Shown: piece by piece, positions 34,155-45,760 of the stretch
How the letters are laid out: the number at the start of each line of letters is the position of its first letter
Numbering within the stretch: the stretch's first letter is position 1
NCBI GenBank assembly: GCA_032622095.1
Contig: CP136062.1
Location: forward strand, 38,626,918-38,690,917
Source: Siphonodentalium dalli
Lineage: Eukaryota > Mollusca > Scaphopoda > Gadilida > Siphonodentaliidae
Direction of reading: 5' to 3'
DNA: 64,000 bases
Position numbers and translations under genes: made by a program
Notes under the pieces: generated by a model
Seen by the model: the letters and a program-made list of their open reading frames with translations, nothing else
Database searches by the model: none
Told to the model about the DNA's origin: nothing

Positions 34155-34879
34155 TGTATAACAATATTAATATGGAGAAGAAATACAATTATGCCCACTG
34201 CAATGCCATATACAAAAGTTACATTTGGTCGGGTATCAGTTCGGTGAACGTGGCCGCAGCAGCATAATCGTTCGGGGATGTCCCGTCTTTTAGCTGAAAT
34301 GAGGCAGCATCATGGCCCAGAATACACCGGAAAATCACCAAATAAGATAATACGAATGGCGTATCGATTAGGAAATGTAGCATATTTTTTCGGAAAAGTC
34401 TTAAAAACGTAGCATGTTTTCGGAGAGGAAAAGTAGCATTTATGAGCACGTTTAAACTGCCGATTTCGGTCGAATAAGAGGTCAATATTGCAATATAATG
34501 CACATCCATATATTCAAAATATATCCATCTGTTAAAATACAAGATTCTACAACCACGACAAGATGTTATCATACTATACCATCCGTTGTTTTGGTTCACA
34601 TTTTTAGTGACAAAAGCACACGAATATCTTGCTGCTTTATACGTGTCGAAAAAGCACATTTCATGAGATTTATTAGTGTCACCCAGGCTAGTGATAATTG
34701 GGACTTTTATATTAAATAAATTTGACTACAAATATATTACCTGATATTCTCTGTTTTCAAACAAAACGCGTCAACACACATTCAAAACCGGATGTGAAAC
34801 GTAGCGTCTCGATTCTGCGCAGTAGCATTTTTCGGAACTGCGGCGAATCTCGAGTAGCAGATGAGCGCCCGTGTTTTGG

Positions 34880-35340
34880 GCATGAAATAAAATCTTGTTA
34901 TTGTGGGGTACGTTCTAAAGCTATTTTCAAAATTCCATTAAACCGCTCCAGGGCCCAGCTTCCACCTCAACATTCGTGTCATTAGAACGGGGAACAATTT
35001 GTCTGCGAAAAATGGTGACCTTGGTCATCATATATTTAGCCTCAAATATATCCTGCCCTTTCTTTTGACATACATACATTTATGTACCACCTTCATTGTG
35101 CAAGGACATTATATGACGTATGGGATGTAAGTCATTATTTATTTCCCTATACTTATGTTGACAAACGGAAAGGCCGCATTACCCGTCAGTCAGTGCTCCA
35201 TTCTGACTTGTTATTGTCATTCCCGAGGGATAGGTGTGATTTTCGTTGACCAGGACAGATGTGTCACCTTGTCATACAACAACGTACGTGTATTTTTTAG
35301 CCTATACTTACCTGTATTGGTTGGTTGTAGTATTGGTTAA
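34880..35340. other. Unannotated spacer between TIR block and minisatellite
   Basis: No supported gene or repeat. It separates the right TIR from the resumed minisatellite, so the interruption of the array is larger than the TIR block alone. Confidence 0.4.
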
Positions 35341-36110
35341 TTCATGACCACAGGGTCACTCCAGGTGTATATACCTCATCAATCACCATAGCGTTCGTCT
35401 AGATGTACCTATACCCCGCACACACGATCATTCGCACACTTCAGACTGGCCAATACAGCTCAACCATGACAATGCATCCACTCGCTGTAGTATTACACAC
35501 CCCATCCATGAGCATTCAGTTATTCACTGTTTACCGGTACACACACCAAATTGAATGGCAATACAACCACAATGGATAAACATATATATCCCACCATGAC
35601 CACGATGTCACTATATATATATATACACAAGCCCACCAATGACCATCAAACTACTCCACTGTACTCCAGGTATGCATATACACTTCAACAACATTGACCG
35701 TGCAGTCATTCCATGTACACATATACACATTGTCCATTGCCATACAGTCAACGCATGTATACATATACACCCACCCATCACAATACAACCACCCAATGTA
35801 CGCATGTACACCCCACCCATGACCACACAGTCACGCCATATATACATAAACAACACAAAGATGGACAATGCAGCTAATATCGCTATACACATACACCACT
35901 GCCATGGCCAGACAGCCACGCCCTGTTTTCATGTTCACCTCACACATGACCATAAGCTACTCATTATATACATATACATCTCAACGTGACCACCCCATAT
36001 ATGACTATATAGTCACACATTGTATAACTATTCACATGATTCATGGATACAATAACTCCCCGTATACATACTCACATCACCTATCACCATGCAGTCAAAA
36101 GACATACACA
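35340..36110 (+). repeat. Degenerate minisatellite, right block
   Basis: Same unit vocabulary as 30400-31190 (CCATGACCACACAGTCAC, GTATACATATACACC) in the same orientation. The overlapping ORFs on both strands (35611-35989) are products of the repeat. Confidence 0.8.
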
Positions 36111-36299
36111 AGGTATTAAGTTGATCAATGTTGATTATAATGGGCCAGAGTAGCCACATACTATGATCACTCTCAGTTCTGTTTCAACATTCTGCCCATT
36201 TCAGTTAAAGTGATGTGAAATACTCATGCTAAAAGTAGTTATATTTTAAGAATATTGTATCCAAATTGACATGACACACCACCATTCTTATATATTAAT

Positions 36300-36440
36300 T
36301 AAATGTAGCGACTCTCGATTTTCGATGATGTTATTAGAATGCTACATTCCACCAGTTGGTACAGCGCCTGTATACTGACTTATCAGTTTCATGCACCCGA
36401 ATAAGTCCATAATATGTCATTAAAACAAACATGGACAGAA
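36300..36440 (-). repeat. Diverged copy of the dispersed repeat seen at 6240
   Basis: The complement reads CATATTATGGACTTATTCGG, GTGCATG, AGGCGCTGTACCAACTGG and TGGAATG.AGCATTCTA, matching 6243-6340. The 84-codon minus-strand ORF 36334-36588 runs through it and has no recognised domain. Confidence 0.7.
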
Positions 36441-37613
36441 TCCCAAGAAAGTTTTCGGCAAAATCCACTGCATCCCTTAGAACGAACTGTCCATGCCTCT
36501 TAAGGTACTGGGTTAACACGAATAGAACATTTAGTTGACAAACTAACATAAGCTGCCTTTTCGGAACAGCAGAGAATAATGTTGACAAGTCAACATTTTA
36601 CCAATTTTGGTTGCCATTTTGCAAGCCATCTTGAGCAAAATTGTGTAAATCACCTCAGTATAACACAGTTAGCACATATCAAAAACAATAAATACATTTG
36701 ATACCACAGATAGTTCCATTTTACTTTTTAGAAATGGTTCAAACCTTAACAGTGATTTTTTGCCGATTTTGATGTCAAGTTTGTGAGATAAATGTTCGAT
36801 TAATTCTGGCTATTTCAGTGGTTAAGATAGTAACAATTAAACAATAATCCAATATGCATCAGAAATGTTAGTATTCAATATATACAAGACAGAATAGTCA
36901 ATCAACCACAACTTGTAAGCAGTTGCACGGTACGCTGTGGCAATATTTGCCATTTTTATATATTGGTCGCCATTTTGAGCCAAAGCGACAATTTTGGTAC
37001 AATTGAGGTAGAAGATCAATAAAAAATAGAAAGCATCACTAACGTTGACACAGTTCTTCCAATTTCTTGATGAAATATAACTAGAATCCCAATGGTGATA
37101 TTTTGTGATAATTATGTTAAACCGCGTTCTGTAAAATCGAATTTTTGAGTGATCGGATTGGGTTGGGGCCCCATGAATGGCATCTTTCATTTCTTCAAAG
37201 GTCAGTTAACATACTTAATTCAAATATTAAGTCACAGTTCCAAACTTATCTTAAAGATACTAGTAAACAAGAAATTCAATTAATTGAGGAAAAACACCCA
37301 CTGTCCTGAGTGGTATTGATAAGCTATTTGGGGGGGGGTCTACCACTTCGCATGCAAAATAACACGAATGACACCAACAGCTTGGATGTGAGAATAATCC
37401 ACCATATATGGTAGATATTCAACCAGACTGTGCTTAAGTTTCTCAATTGGTGACTGATGTACATATACAGTACACACAAATAGTAATAACAATTAACGTT
37501 GTGATTTTGAAATTAACCATGCTAGAATATTGACGTTAAGGTGGTATTAACTACTACGAGCATAATAATAGTATATTCTTTTATAATATATGTGGGCATG
37601 ATGTATGGAAATA
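36441..37613. other. Unannotated AT-rich DNA
   Basis: No supported gene. GCCATTTTG/GCCATCTTG motifs occur at 36613-36633 and 36950-36977, and a G-run at 37331. The 117-codon minus-strand ORF (36837-37190) has no recognisable features. Confidence 0.4.
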
Positions 37614-38091
37614 TTAAAGGTACTCAATCCGATAAAACTCATCTCAATTACTATTTCAATGGCTTCGGGGGTCAAAAATATTTGATTCGAGTCGAGGAAG
37701 TCACACATCAAAGCTCAGATTTGTTAGATATCGATTTTAGAAATCTATTATTTTATATAATCGGGAATTCTTTCTGGCCCAGAAGACATTCAAAATTGCG
37801 TACCCTGATTATAGAGTTATCCATCCTTGTCTGTTTGAATAGAGTTTTGGCGTAAAATCTCGAGCAGGTTACCAAATTGACGGCAGTTATTAGTACTCAT
37901 CTCGAGCAATTAACAAATTTCAAAAATCAATATCTAATAACTCTGAGCTTTGTTTGGTGGTTTCCTCGACTCGAATCAAATATGTTTTACCCCCAAAGCC
38001 AAAGAAATAGTAATATAGGACCCTCTGATCGGAATGTTGTTGTTGGAATCTGTTGAGATGGGGACCCTCTTTTCGGATTGAGTACCTTTAA
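37614..38091. mobile_element. TTAA-flanked MITE, family C
   Basis: TTAA lies on both sides (37614-37617, 38088-38091). The TIR AGGTACTCAATCCGA is perfectly inverted. Longer diverged arms share TTGATTCGAGTCGAGGAA and CAAAGCTCAGA. It is non-coding; the ORF at 37541-37855 crosses the left end. It is a third distinct family using TTAA sites in this window. Confidence 0.85.
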
Positions 38092-38139
38092 AGGACAAAC
38101 CAATAGTTACAATACAATTATAACTGGGTTTTTTTTAAT

Positions 38140-38585
38140 TAAGAGCAAGAAGAGCTAATTGTGCTTAAGCACAATAAGGGATATTCCTTATTGCGCTTAT
38201 AAGCTCAATAAGGGAATCTCTATTGTGCTTAAGCGCAATAAGGGAATATTTAATTGCGCTTAAGCGCAATGAAGAATATTCAAATTTCGCTGATAAAGCC
38301 TAATAATGAATCTCTTATTAAAGAACAATATATTATATATAGTACATAAACTCCTTATAATACAGATGGTGTAGTCCATCTCCATTCTCCATGGCACAAT
38401 GGGTGGAACAAATATAGGATTATTCTACTATTTGCAGAAGGGTGATCTAATGAGAGATATATTAATTGTGTTTAAGTGGAATGGGAAGTAATTGCGGTTA
38501 AGCATAATAAGGAATGTCTTATTGCATTCTCATTGGGCTTAAGCGCAATTAGAGATTCCTTAAGTTATTGCGGTTAATCGAAATT
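38140..38585. repeat. Cluster of CTTAAGCGCAATAAGG palindromes
   Basis: TTATTGCGCTTAAGCGCAAT and its variants occur about nine times on both strands. They form many nested small palindromes separated by AT-rich sequence. The spacing is irregular. Confidence 0.8.
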
Positions 38586-38955
38586 GTCTATTAAATGTCA
38601 ATTTTGATTCCCATAGAGATCATAAATGATGTCTATGCGCAAGGGCGACGTGCCAATCTTCTCTATTGGGATTCCAATTGTTGGCTCATTAAATATGCAC
38701 ATATGCTTAAGATACAGTCGCGCATGAAGCGCGCTCCCGTAAGTCGGGTTTTGGATCCCAGTTAATGAAAATATTATTGAAATAATCGGTTTTCCCCAAT
38801 AAACAACCATATATTCAATATACATGTTTTGGAGCAGAATTAGGCAGTCCATATTGGACGCCATCATGGAATTTATTTTTTTTGGTTTAATTTTCACACA
38901 TATTTATTAGTTATGTGGATGGAGTTCTCATTAAACCTCACATCCTTATATTGGT

Positions 38956-39790
38956 TACAGTAATGCCCAAAGTAATTGACCACTTAACCACATCAGAATT
39001 ATTGGTAATTTTTCAGGATTTAAAATCCTGAAAAATTACCAATAATTATGCTGTGGTTAAGTGGTCAATTACTTTGGACATTACTGTATAAGGATTGAGT
39101 TATCATTACACCTCAAATCCTTATATTGGTTACAGTAATGCCCAAAGTAATTGACCACTTAACCACAGCAGAATTATGGGTATTTGTTCAGCATTTAAAA
39201 TCCTGACAAATTACCCATTATTATGCTGTGGTTAAGTGGTCAATTACTTTGTACATTACTGTATGAGGATTGAGTTATCATTACACCTCAAATCCTTATA
39301 TTGGTTACAGTAATGCTCAAAGTAATTGACCACTTAACCACAGCAGAATTATGGGTATTTTTTCAGCATTTAAAATCCTGACAAATTGCCAATAATTATG
39401 CTGTGGTTAAGTGGTCAATTACTTTGGACATTACTGTATGAGGATTGAGTTATCATTACACCTCAAATCCTTATATTGGTTACAGTAATGCCCAAAGTAA
39501 TTGACCACTTAACCACAGCAGAATTATGGGTATTTGTTCAGCATTTAAAATCCTGACAAATTACCCATTATTATGCTGTGGTTAAGTGGTCAATTACTTT
39601 GTACATTACTGTATGAGGATTGAGTTATCAATACACCTCAAATCCTTATATTGGTTACAGTAATGCTCAAAGTTATTGACCACTTAACCACTGCAGAATT
39701 ATGGGTATTTTTTCAGCATTTAAAATCCTGACAAATTGCCAATAATTATGCTGTGGTTAAGTGGTCAATTACTTTGGACATTACTGTATG
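38956..39790. repeat. 175-bp tandem array of a palindromic TA-flanked MITE, five units
   Basis: CAGTAATG starts at 38958, 39133, 39308, 39483 and 39658, exactly 175 bp apart. Each unit is a palindrome of about 135 bp, running from TACAGTAATGCCCAAAGTAA to its complement, plus a spacer of about 40 bp (GAGGATTGAGTTATCATTAC and following). The TA-plus-CAGT termini suggest a mariner-type MITE that was captured, with its flank, into a tandem repeat. A solo arm occurs at 10899 and 61735. Confidence 0.95.
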
Positions 39791-39799
39791 AGGATGGAG

Positions 39800-40327
39800 T
39801 TAAACCTCACATGAGTGTGTTGGGGATTTGGACCTTGACTTGGGACTTTTGTTTTTAACGCGACAAATGCGCATACACCTTATACACAAATTTCTTATGT
39901 AACCAGAGTTTTTCTTGGATAAGATGAGTTTGAAGCCTGCTTACATTTCAAAATGTCGTCAGTTTTATATTGTCTGCAGCGGAACTCAACGCGTTGAAGC
40001 AAAAGTTACAAAAGATAAAATGTGTATGTAACGAGACTATAATACAACTGAACAAATAAATTGAGGGAGGGGTGGGCGATACAGGGAACTAAGGGTTGAA
40101 CCGATATAAATTTGTAGAGCAATAACGACCAATGTTGACACATTATGCATCTGAACTCTACTGTTGCAACAAGGCTTTAAAATAGGGGGGTGTCAGAATC
40201 TTAGCCATCTCTATATAGTGCCAGAATAGTCATTTATGGACTTCTATAAGATGTTGGATTGGTTATATGGACTCGGAGAAAAAGTGGTTTGTACCGATGA
40301 ACTGACATAAATTAGTGGAGCGATGTT
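39800..40327. other. Unannotated DNA leading into the 1.08-kb repeat
   Basis: Contains diverged phrases of the following repeat (AATAACGACCAATGTTGACA near 40122), indicating older decayed units. No gene was found. Confidence 0.45.
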
Positions 40328-42517
40328 GCATCGCGACTGTACTAAAGCAGCAATGATATCAAATTGGGGGGGGGTCTGAAATTATCTATCTCTATAGATG
40401 GCACCAGGATTATATAGAAAGGAATAGCAATTGATATACGTATACGGTATACTATAGTAATACCATAGACATATAAGTGCAAGTATCACATGATAAAATA
40501 TTACGTAACGTGACTATACCGATGAAAGAAATAAATAAATTGGACCGGGATTAGAGGTTGGGTTGGTTATAAGTTGATAATTGGATATGGAATTCATACC
40601 GATGAAACGATACAAATTAGTGGAACGATAAAGACCAATGTTGACATTTATTCAGGCTACGCGGGAGAAAATAGGGGTTTATACGATAGACCGAAATAAA
40701 TTTGTCGGGTGATAATGACCAATGTTGACATATAAAGTAATGCGACTGTACTGTCGGATAATTATCAGGTGTAACCGGTCAAATATGGACTCTAGTGACC
40801 AATATAGAACAGCTTAGAAAACATTCGCAGGGCCCTAAAATTTATTTAACACTGCATTTGCCATTAAAATCGATTTATGTCAATAAAACTGTCATTTTTC
40901 AAAATTTTAAGCTGAGACTTGGAGTGTGTGGGTGGAATACCTACATATTCCTAAAATGACAGAGTACAGCACGTAATTATGTTTTAGATGGAAGAAATGA
41001 ATTTTTTTCAATGATAAAATTTAACATGGAATTTACCATTAAAATCGATTTATGTCGATAAAACTGTCTGTTTTTCAAACTTTTAGGCTGAGACTTGGTG
41101 CATGTGCGTGGGATACATATATGTTCCTAAAATGACAGAGTCCAGCGCGTAATTATGTTTTAGATGGAAGAAATTGAATTTTTTCGATGATAAATTTTAA
41201 CATGGAATTGTCCCATTCAAATCTATTTATGTCGATAAAACTGTTATTTTTCAAAAATTTAAGCTGAGACTCGGTGTTTCTGCGTGGAATACCTATATAT
41301 TCCGAAAACGGCAGGGTTAAGCACGTAATTATCTTTTAGATGGAAGAAATTGATTTGTTTCGATGATAAAAATCCAGCGTAAAATAATCGCCAATGGAGG
41401 CTTCTTGCATCGCGACTGTACTAAAGCAGCAATGATATCAAATTGGGGGGGGGGGGGGGTCTGAAATTATCTATCTCTATAGATGGCACCAGGATTATAT
41501 AGAAAGGAATAGCAATTGATATACGTATACGGTATACTATAGTAATACCAAATTACCATAGACAAATAAGTACAAGTATCACATGATAAAATATTACGTA
41601 TCGTGACTATACCGATGAAAGAAATAAATAAATTGGACCGGGATTAGAGGTTGGGTTGATTATATGTTGATAATTGGATATGGAATTCATACCGATGAAA
41701 CGATACAAATTAGTGGAGCGATAAAGACCAATGTTGACATTTAGTCAGGCTACACCGGAGAAAATAGGGGTTGATACGATTGACCGAAATAAATTTGTCG
41801 GGTGATTATTAAATGACCAATGTTGACCTATAAAGTAACGCGACTGTACTGTCGGATAATTATCAGGTGTAACCGGTCAAATATGGACTCTAGTGACCAA
41901 TATAGAACAGCTCAGAAAACATTCGCAGGGCCCTAAAAATTAGTAAAATTTATTTAACACCGCATTTGCCATTAAAATCGGTTTATATCGATAAAACTGT
42001 CATTTTTCAAAATTTTAAGCTGAGACTTGGAGTGTGTGGGTGGGATACCTACATATTCCTAAAATAACAGAGTACAGCACGTAATTATGTTTTAGATGGA
42101 AGAAATGAATTTTTTTCAATGATAAAATTTAACATGGAATTTACCATTAACATCGATTTATGTCGATAAAACTGTCTTTTTTCAAACCTTTAGGCTGAGA
42201 CTTGGTGCATGTGCGTGGGATACATATATGTTCCTAAAATGACAGAGTCCATCGCGTAATTATGTTTTAGATGGAAGAAATTGAAGTTTTTTCGATGATA
42301 AATTTGAACATGGAATTGTCCCATTCAATTTCAAATCTATTTATGTCGATAAAACTGTTATTTTTCAAAGATTTAAGCTGAGACTCGGTGTTTCTGCGTG
42401 GAATACCTATATATTCCGAAAACGGCAGGGTTAAGCACGTAATTATCTTTTAGATGGAAGAAATTGATTTGTTTCGATGATAAAAATCCAGCGTAAAATA
42501 ATCGCCAATGGAGGCTT
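40328..42517 (+). repeat. Two-copy 1.08-1.11-kb tandem higher-order repeat with 178-bp monomers
   Basis: GCATCGCGACTGTACTAAAG occurs at 40328 and 41407 (period 1079), and both copies end ATAATCGCCAATGGAGGCTT. The distal half of each copy has three monomers of about 178 bp, marked by TTTATGTCGATAAAACTGT at about 40875, 41052 and 41227. Each monomer also carries GCTGAGACTTGG and TTTTAGATGGAAGAA. Differences between the copies are small indels. It has a satellite-like higher-order organisation and no coding potential. Confidence 0.93.
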
Positions 42518-43157
42518 CGCTTCGCATGGTTGGCAATTATCACGATACACAGGGAACACTTTGACGTTCGTACTCATATTTCACCAATTTTTGTACCTGG
42601 CTTTCCAATCCTAAGTTTCAAGGGGAAATGTCTAATTTTACTCTATTTGTCGTTATATACATATTATACATATTTATCACACCATTTATTATTCATTTTC
42701 ATAAAAATAAAAAAAAAAAGCCGAAGATGACATGTTTAAACTGTTTGAAGCACGAATTTGGCGATAACTTATCAGAGTACGTTATACTTGTGATAGTTAC
42801 GTTACGCACACGTGTTCCAATATCCTATTGCGATAATCGCTTAACCCTTCAGTTTTCAACGGCATTTCAATTGGTTGAAATTAAAATTTCTCAAGTTCCA
42901 GCTCAACACGAATCTAGTGACCTAATTGGTAGAAATACTTTAGCAGTAATTCTTAGTTTTATAAGTCATAACTCTAATTTTATTGACGATACGAGCTCAA
43001 CATCATAATATGTCACTGTTTATGGCGGTGTTATCCAAACGTGTGCTTTGATAATGGTTATAATTTTATTTTGCGATCAAACGTCAGTGCAGCCCAGCAG
43101 AAACGCATAGGCACTAGTTCAATTCAGCAGAAACGCATAAGTCCTACGATTATAGTA
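42518..43157. other. Unannotated DNA
   Basis: A 126-codon ORF (42628-43008) has a hydrophobic start, a poly-lysine tract and no recognised domain, so I do not call it a gene. CAGCAGAAACGCATA is duplicated at 43096-43140. Confidence 0.4.
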
Positions 43158-43195
43158 CACCCACTGAACGCGCTTCGCGCGTTGGTCAGTGGGTG
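43158..43195. repeat. GC-rich hairpin
   Basis: CACCCACTGA and TCAGTGGGTG enclose ACGCG/CGCGT around a TTCG-containing loop. A compact stem in AT-rich surroundings, possibly a transposon end. Confidence 0.7.
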
Positions 43196-44599
43196 AAAAA
43201 GGTAACAAATCACTTCCGGCCGCCATTTTGGCTGCCATCTTTAACGAGGAGTTCCAATTGTGGCACAGAAAAGTGGCGTTATATCTTAGCTTTACAAAAA
43301 TGTATACATGTGTATATATATGGGAAGATTGCATCAAACTAATTTAACGGAAATGACAGCCATCTTGGACGCCATCTTGAATTACAAATAAATGCTCAAA
43401 GCGAATGCTAGCGGAATTTGGATATGTTATAGAGGATATATTCCTCTTCAATATGGTATACAAACTAACTTTTTCTAGGTCAAACAGGGTCAAACCGTTC
43501 ATCGACCAATCTACACTCGCAGATGTGTTTCGATAGTCAAATGTGACAGTCGCATGATTGTGTCTTACTATTATATTATATACATTGTATAAGTGGATCA
43601 TGAATTCCGAAGAAGTCTGTCTGCCAGCATGATAATAAGGAATTTGGACATGAAACCAACAACCAACTTGCTTTTTACCAAAGGTACGGCTGCAAATCAT
43701 TAGTATGTGACAAACGTGTCGCATTTACACGCACACTTTTCGAAATTACTACTAATAGTCCATTGGTTCCTCCAGATTATCCAGATACAAGTTCTGTTGT
43801 TAGTTATATCGGATATGTGGAGCGCTATATAGTGAAGTGGTTATTATGTTGGATTATTGGATATATCACTATTTAGTGGTTCTAAAAGTAAATGTTAATT
43901 CGTTTAGTTTCATCGTTGGATTAGTGGTCCTGAGTACCTGTGAATATTTTCGGAACTGGATTAGCTTTGTGGAATAATCATATAAATGTAATTATTCTAT
44001 AGTAGTTAATAAATAATTCAACCAATGTATGTGTTACTAATGCCACCGCCTTCCGTTCGCCCTGTTGGTGTATATATATTGTATGTTTGGTAAATCACCC
44101 TAATTCCCAAGGCTGGCAAACTTCAGTGATATCCCGTTGTTCGACACGCGCCCCTCATAACAAACAAATCGCGCGGTCGTTTCAATGCAGCTTCAATTAT
44201 TATACCAGATGACATGCACCCTACCCGCTCTCCCCTTATACACCGTCCCTATAAATGTGCCTGCTTAGTATATCAGAAGTGCGCAAATAGTAACGGCGTA
44301 TAATTAACGCCCCCGGTGTATACTGTTCTACAAATTTTAGAAAGCTGTGGTCAGCTGGGCATTTTATAAATAGATAATGGTTTTTTCCTGTTAATTTTGG
44401 ACGCATTAAAGTTGTACTGCGATCCCGAGCCCGGTAAAAGCTGTAGATGGAATTTCAATTTCGTTTATTTATTATCGTTGATTTTGGTTTATGATAAGCT
44501 ATGCCAATTACAAATAGAAGTAATGAAAAATATAATTTGTAAAATGCGTATGTCAATTGATACATGTTGTCTGAGTGTAGTGTGAGACAGCCGAGTCAG
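43196..44599. other. Unannotated DNA with YY1-like motifs
   Basis: GCCGCCATTTTGG and GCTGCCATCTT at 43219-43241, and GCCATCTTGGACGCCATCTT at 43360-43379, resemble YY1 sites. No gene is supported. The 126-codon minus-strand ORF (43344-43724) shows no domain. Confidence 0.4.
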
Positions 44600-44940
44600 C
44601 CACCGGTTCGTTAATTATGTGCTGATCGGCGTGACAGTTTGCAGTAGGTCCCCTATTTGCGGAGTTGTTTGCGAAAGTCCCCAAATTCGCGGAGGTTCCT
44701 AAAATGGTCGAAATATGTTGATTTTAATGAGGGAACGGTGCATATATCTCAATTTATACGTATTTTAAAGAGGTTAATCGGATACAGATTCGTTAATTGG
44801 TGCTGATCAGTGTGACAATTTGCAGAAGGGCCCTATTTGCGGAGATCCCCGAATTCGCGGAGTTCTCATAAAATGGTCGAAATATGTTGATTTTAATTAG
44901 GGAACAGGTGCGTATATGTCAATTGATACGTATTTTAAAC
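44600..44940 (+). repeat. About 181-bp tandem repeat, two units
   Basis: TTCGTTAATT..GTGCTGATC starts at about 44608 and 44789. Both units share CCTATTTGCGGAG, AATTCGCGGAG, AATGGTCGAAATATGTTGAT and ATACGTATTTTAAA. Confidence 0.85.
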
Positions 44941-44988
44941 AAATAACGACACGGTCATCATAATAGTGGTTTGTGTTCTATAAATCAT

Positions 44989-45053
44989 ATCATCGTCATC
45001 ATCATCATCATCATCATCGTCATCATCATCATCATCATCGTCATCATCATCAA
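44989..45053 (-). repeat. (GAT)n tail of the retrotransposon fragment
   Basis: A CATCAT/CGTCAT microsatellite on the plus strand. On the minus strand it is (GATGAT)n and follows directly after the reverse-transcriptase reading frame, so it is probably the 3' tail of that non-LTR element rather than an independent microsatellite. Confidence 0.8.
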
Positions 45054-45760
45054 AATACGGAACAAGTCTTGCGACTTTTCGTCCAATAACATAATATGCA
45101 ATGTTTGTTTACAAATATATGTATCGTCATTCGATATTTACTTGTGCGTAACTTGAACATATTACTAACTAATTCTTGTAAGAATGAGTCCATGTATATT
45201 TTGAATTGGTCGCGTGTTTGGGCCTCAACAGCGAAGTCTGGCAGAGAGTTCCAGCTATATACCACCCTCTGTGTGAAGATATATTTTCATATGGCCTTGT
45301 TAACAATTGGCATCTGTAGCTTGTTATTATGTCCTCTTGTTCTTCCTAATGAATGTCTTTCTAAAAGGTCACAGGCATTGATATTGTAATGACCATTCAC
45401 CAGTGTATATACCTCGATTAGATCCTCTCTAAATCTTCGATATTTTAAAAAACATCAGATTGAGTCTTATCATTCGGTCTCGGTAGCATATAATTTTGAT
45501 TTGACGAACTAGTTTCGTTGCTTTTCTTTGTATTTCTCTAACACAATGGTTTGATATTTGTGATGTGGGCTCCATGCAGAGTTACAGTGTTCGATGATAG
45601 GTCTCACCATGCTTATGTAGAGCGATTATAAATTGTCGATGTCCAAGTTCGTGAAAGTTCTATATTGACTATGCCGATGATTTGAGAAGCTTTATTGTTT
45701 TAGGATATTGTAGGAAGGCTAACCTGGCCGTGTCAAATTGAGCTATGGCGATGGAATATC
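45050..45760 (-). pseudogene. Non-LTR retrotransposon reverse transcriptase, C-terminal part, decayed
   Basis: On the minus strand, several frames in order give RTFTNLDIDNL, SLYISMVRPIIEHCNSAWSP, then a QRKATKLV-like block. These are followed by REDLIEVYTLVNGHYNINA, GRTRGHNNKLQMP and FTQRVVYSWNSLPDFAVEAQ. This is the standard order at the end of LINE reverse transcriptases of the CR1/L2/Jockey type (family knowledge). An in-frame stop precedes KYIFTQ, and at least two frameshifts separate the blocks, so it is dead. The catalytic FADD region and endonuclease are absent (5' truncation), as expected for LINE copies. Confidence 0.85.

Larger units (their letters stand above)
31337..34873. mobile_element. 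3.5-kb TIR-bounded block carrying a C2H2 zinc-finger gene
   Basis: A 52-bp terminal inverted repeat with one mismatch starts CACTGGCGCTCATCTGCTAC (left) and CACGGGCGCTCATCTGCTAC (right, complemented). A second inverted block, GCTACGTTTCA, lies about 16-25 bp inside. The flanks share the direct 5-mer TTTTG (31332-31336 and 34874-34878), a candidate TSD. GCTAC motifs recur in both subterminal zones. The interior holds the zinc-finger gene, a nested MITE and a strong hairpin. No known transposase was recognised. CAC-initial TIRs with 5-bp TSDs occur in Transib/RAG-like elements, but nothing else here supports that class. It could also be two opposed solo ends around a host gene. Confidence 0.7.

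Noticed and set aside
35611-35989. Overlapping 102- and 116-codon ORFs on opposite strands
   Set aside because: Both are readings of the degenerate minisatellite.
36334-36588. 84-codon hydrophobic minus-strand ORF as an exon
   Set aside because: Its 3' half lies in a dispersed repeat shared with 6243-6340, where the frame is not kept.
42628-43008. 126-codon ORF with a hydrophobic N-terminus
   Set aside because: Low-complexity start, poly-lysine from an A-tract, and no domain, in AT-rich DNA where such ORFs arise by chance.
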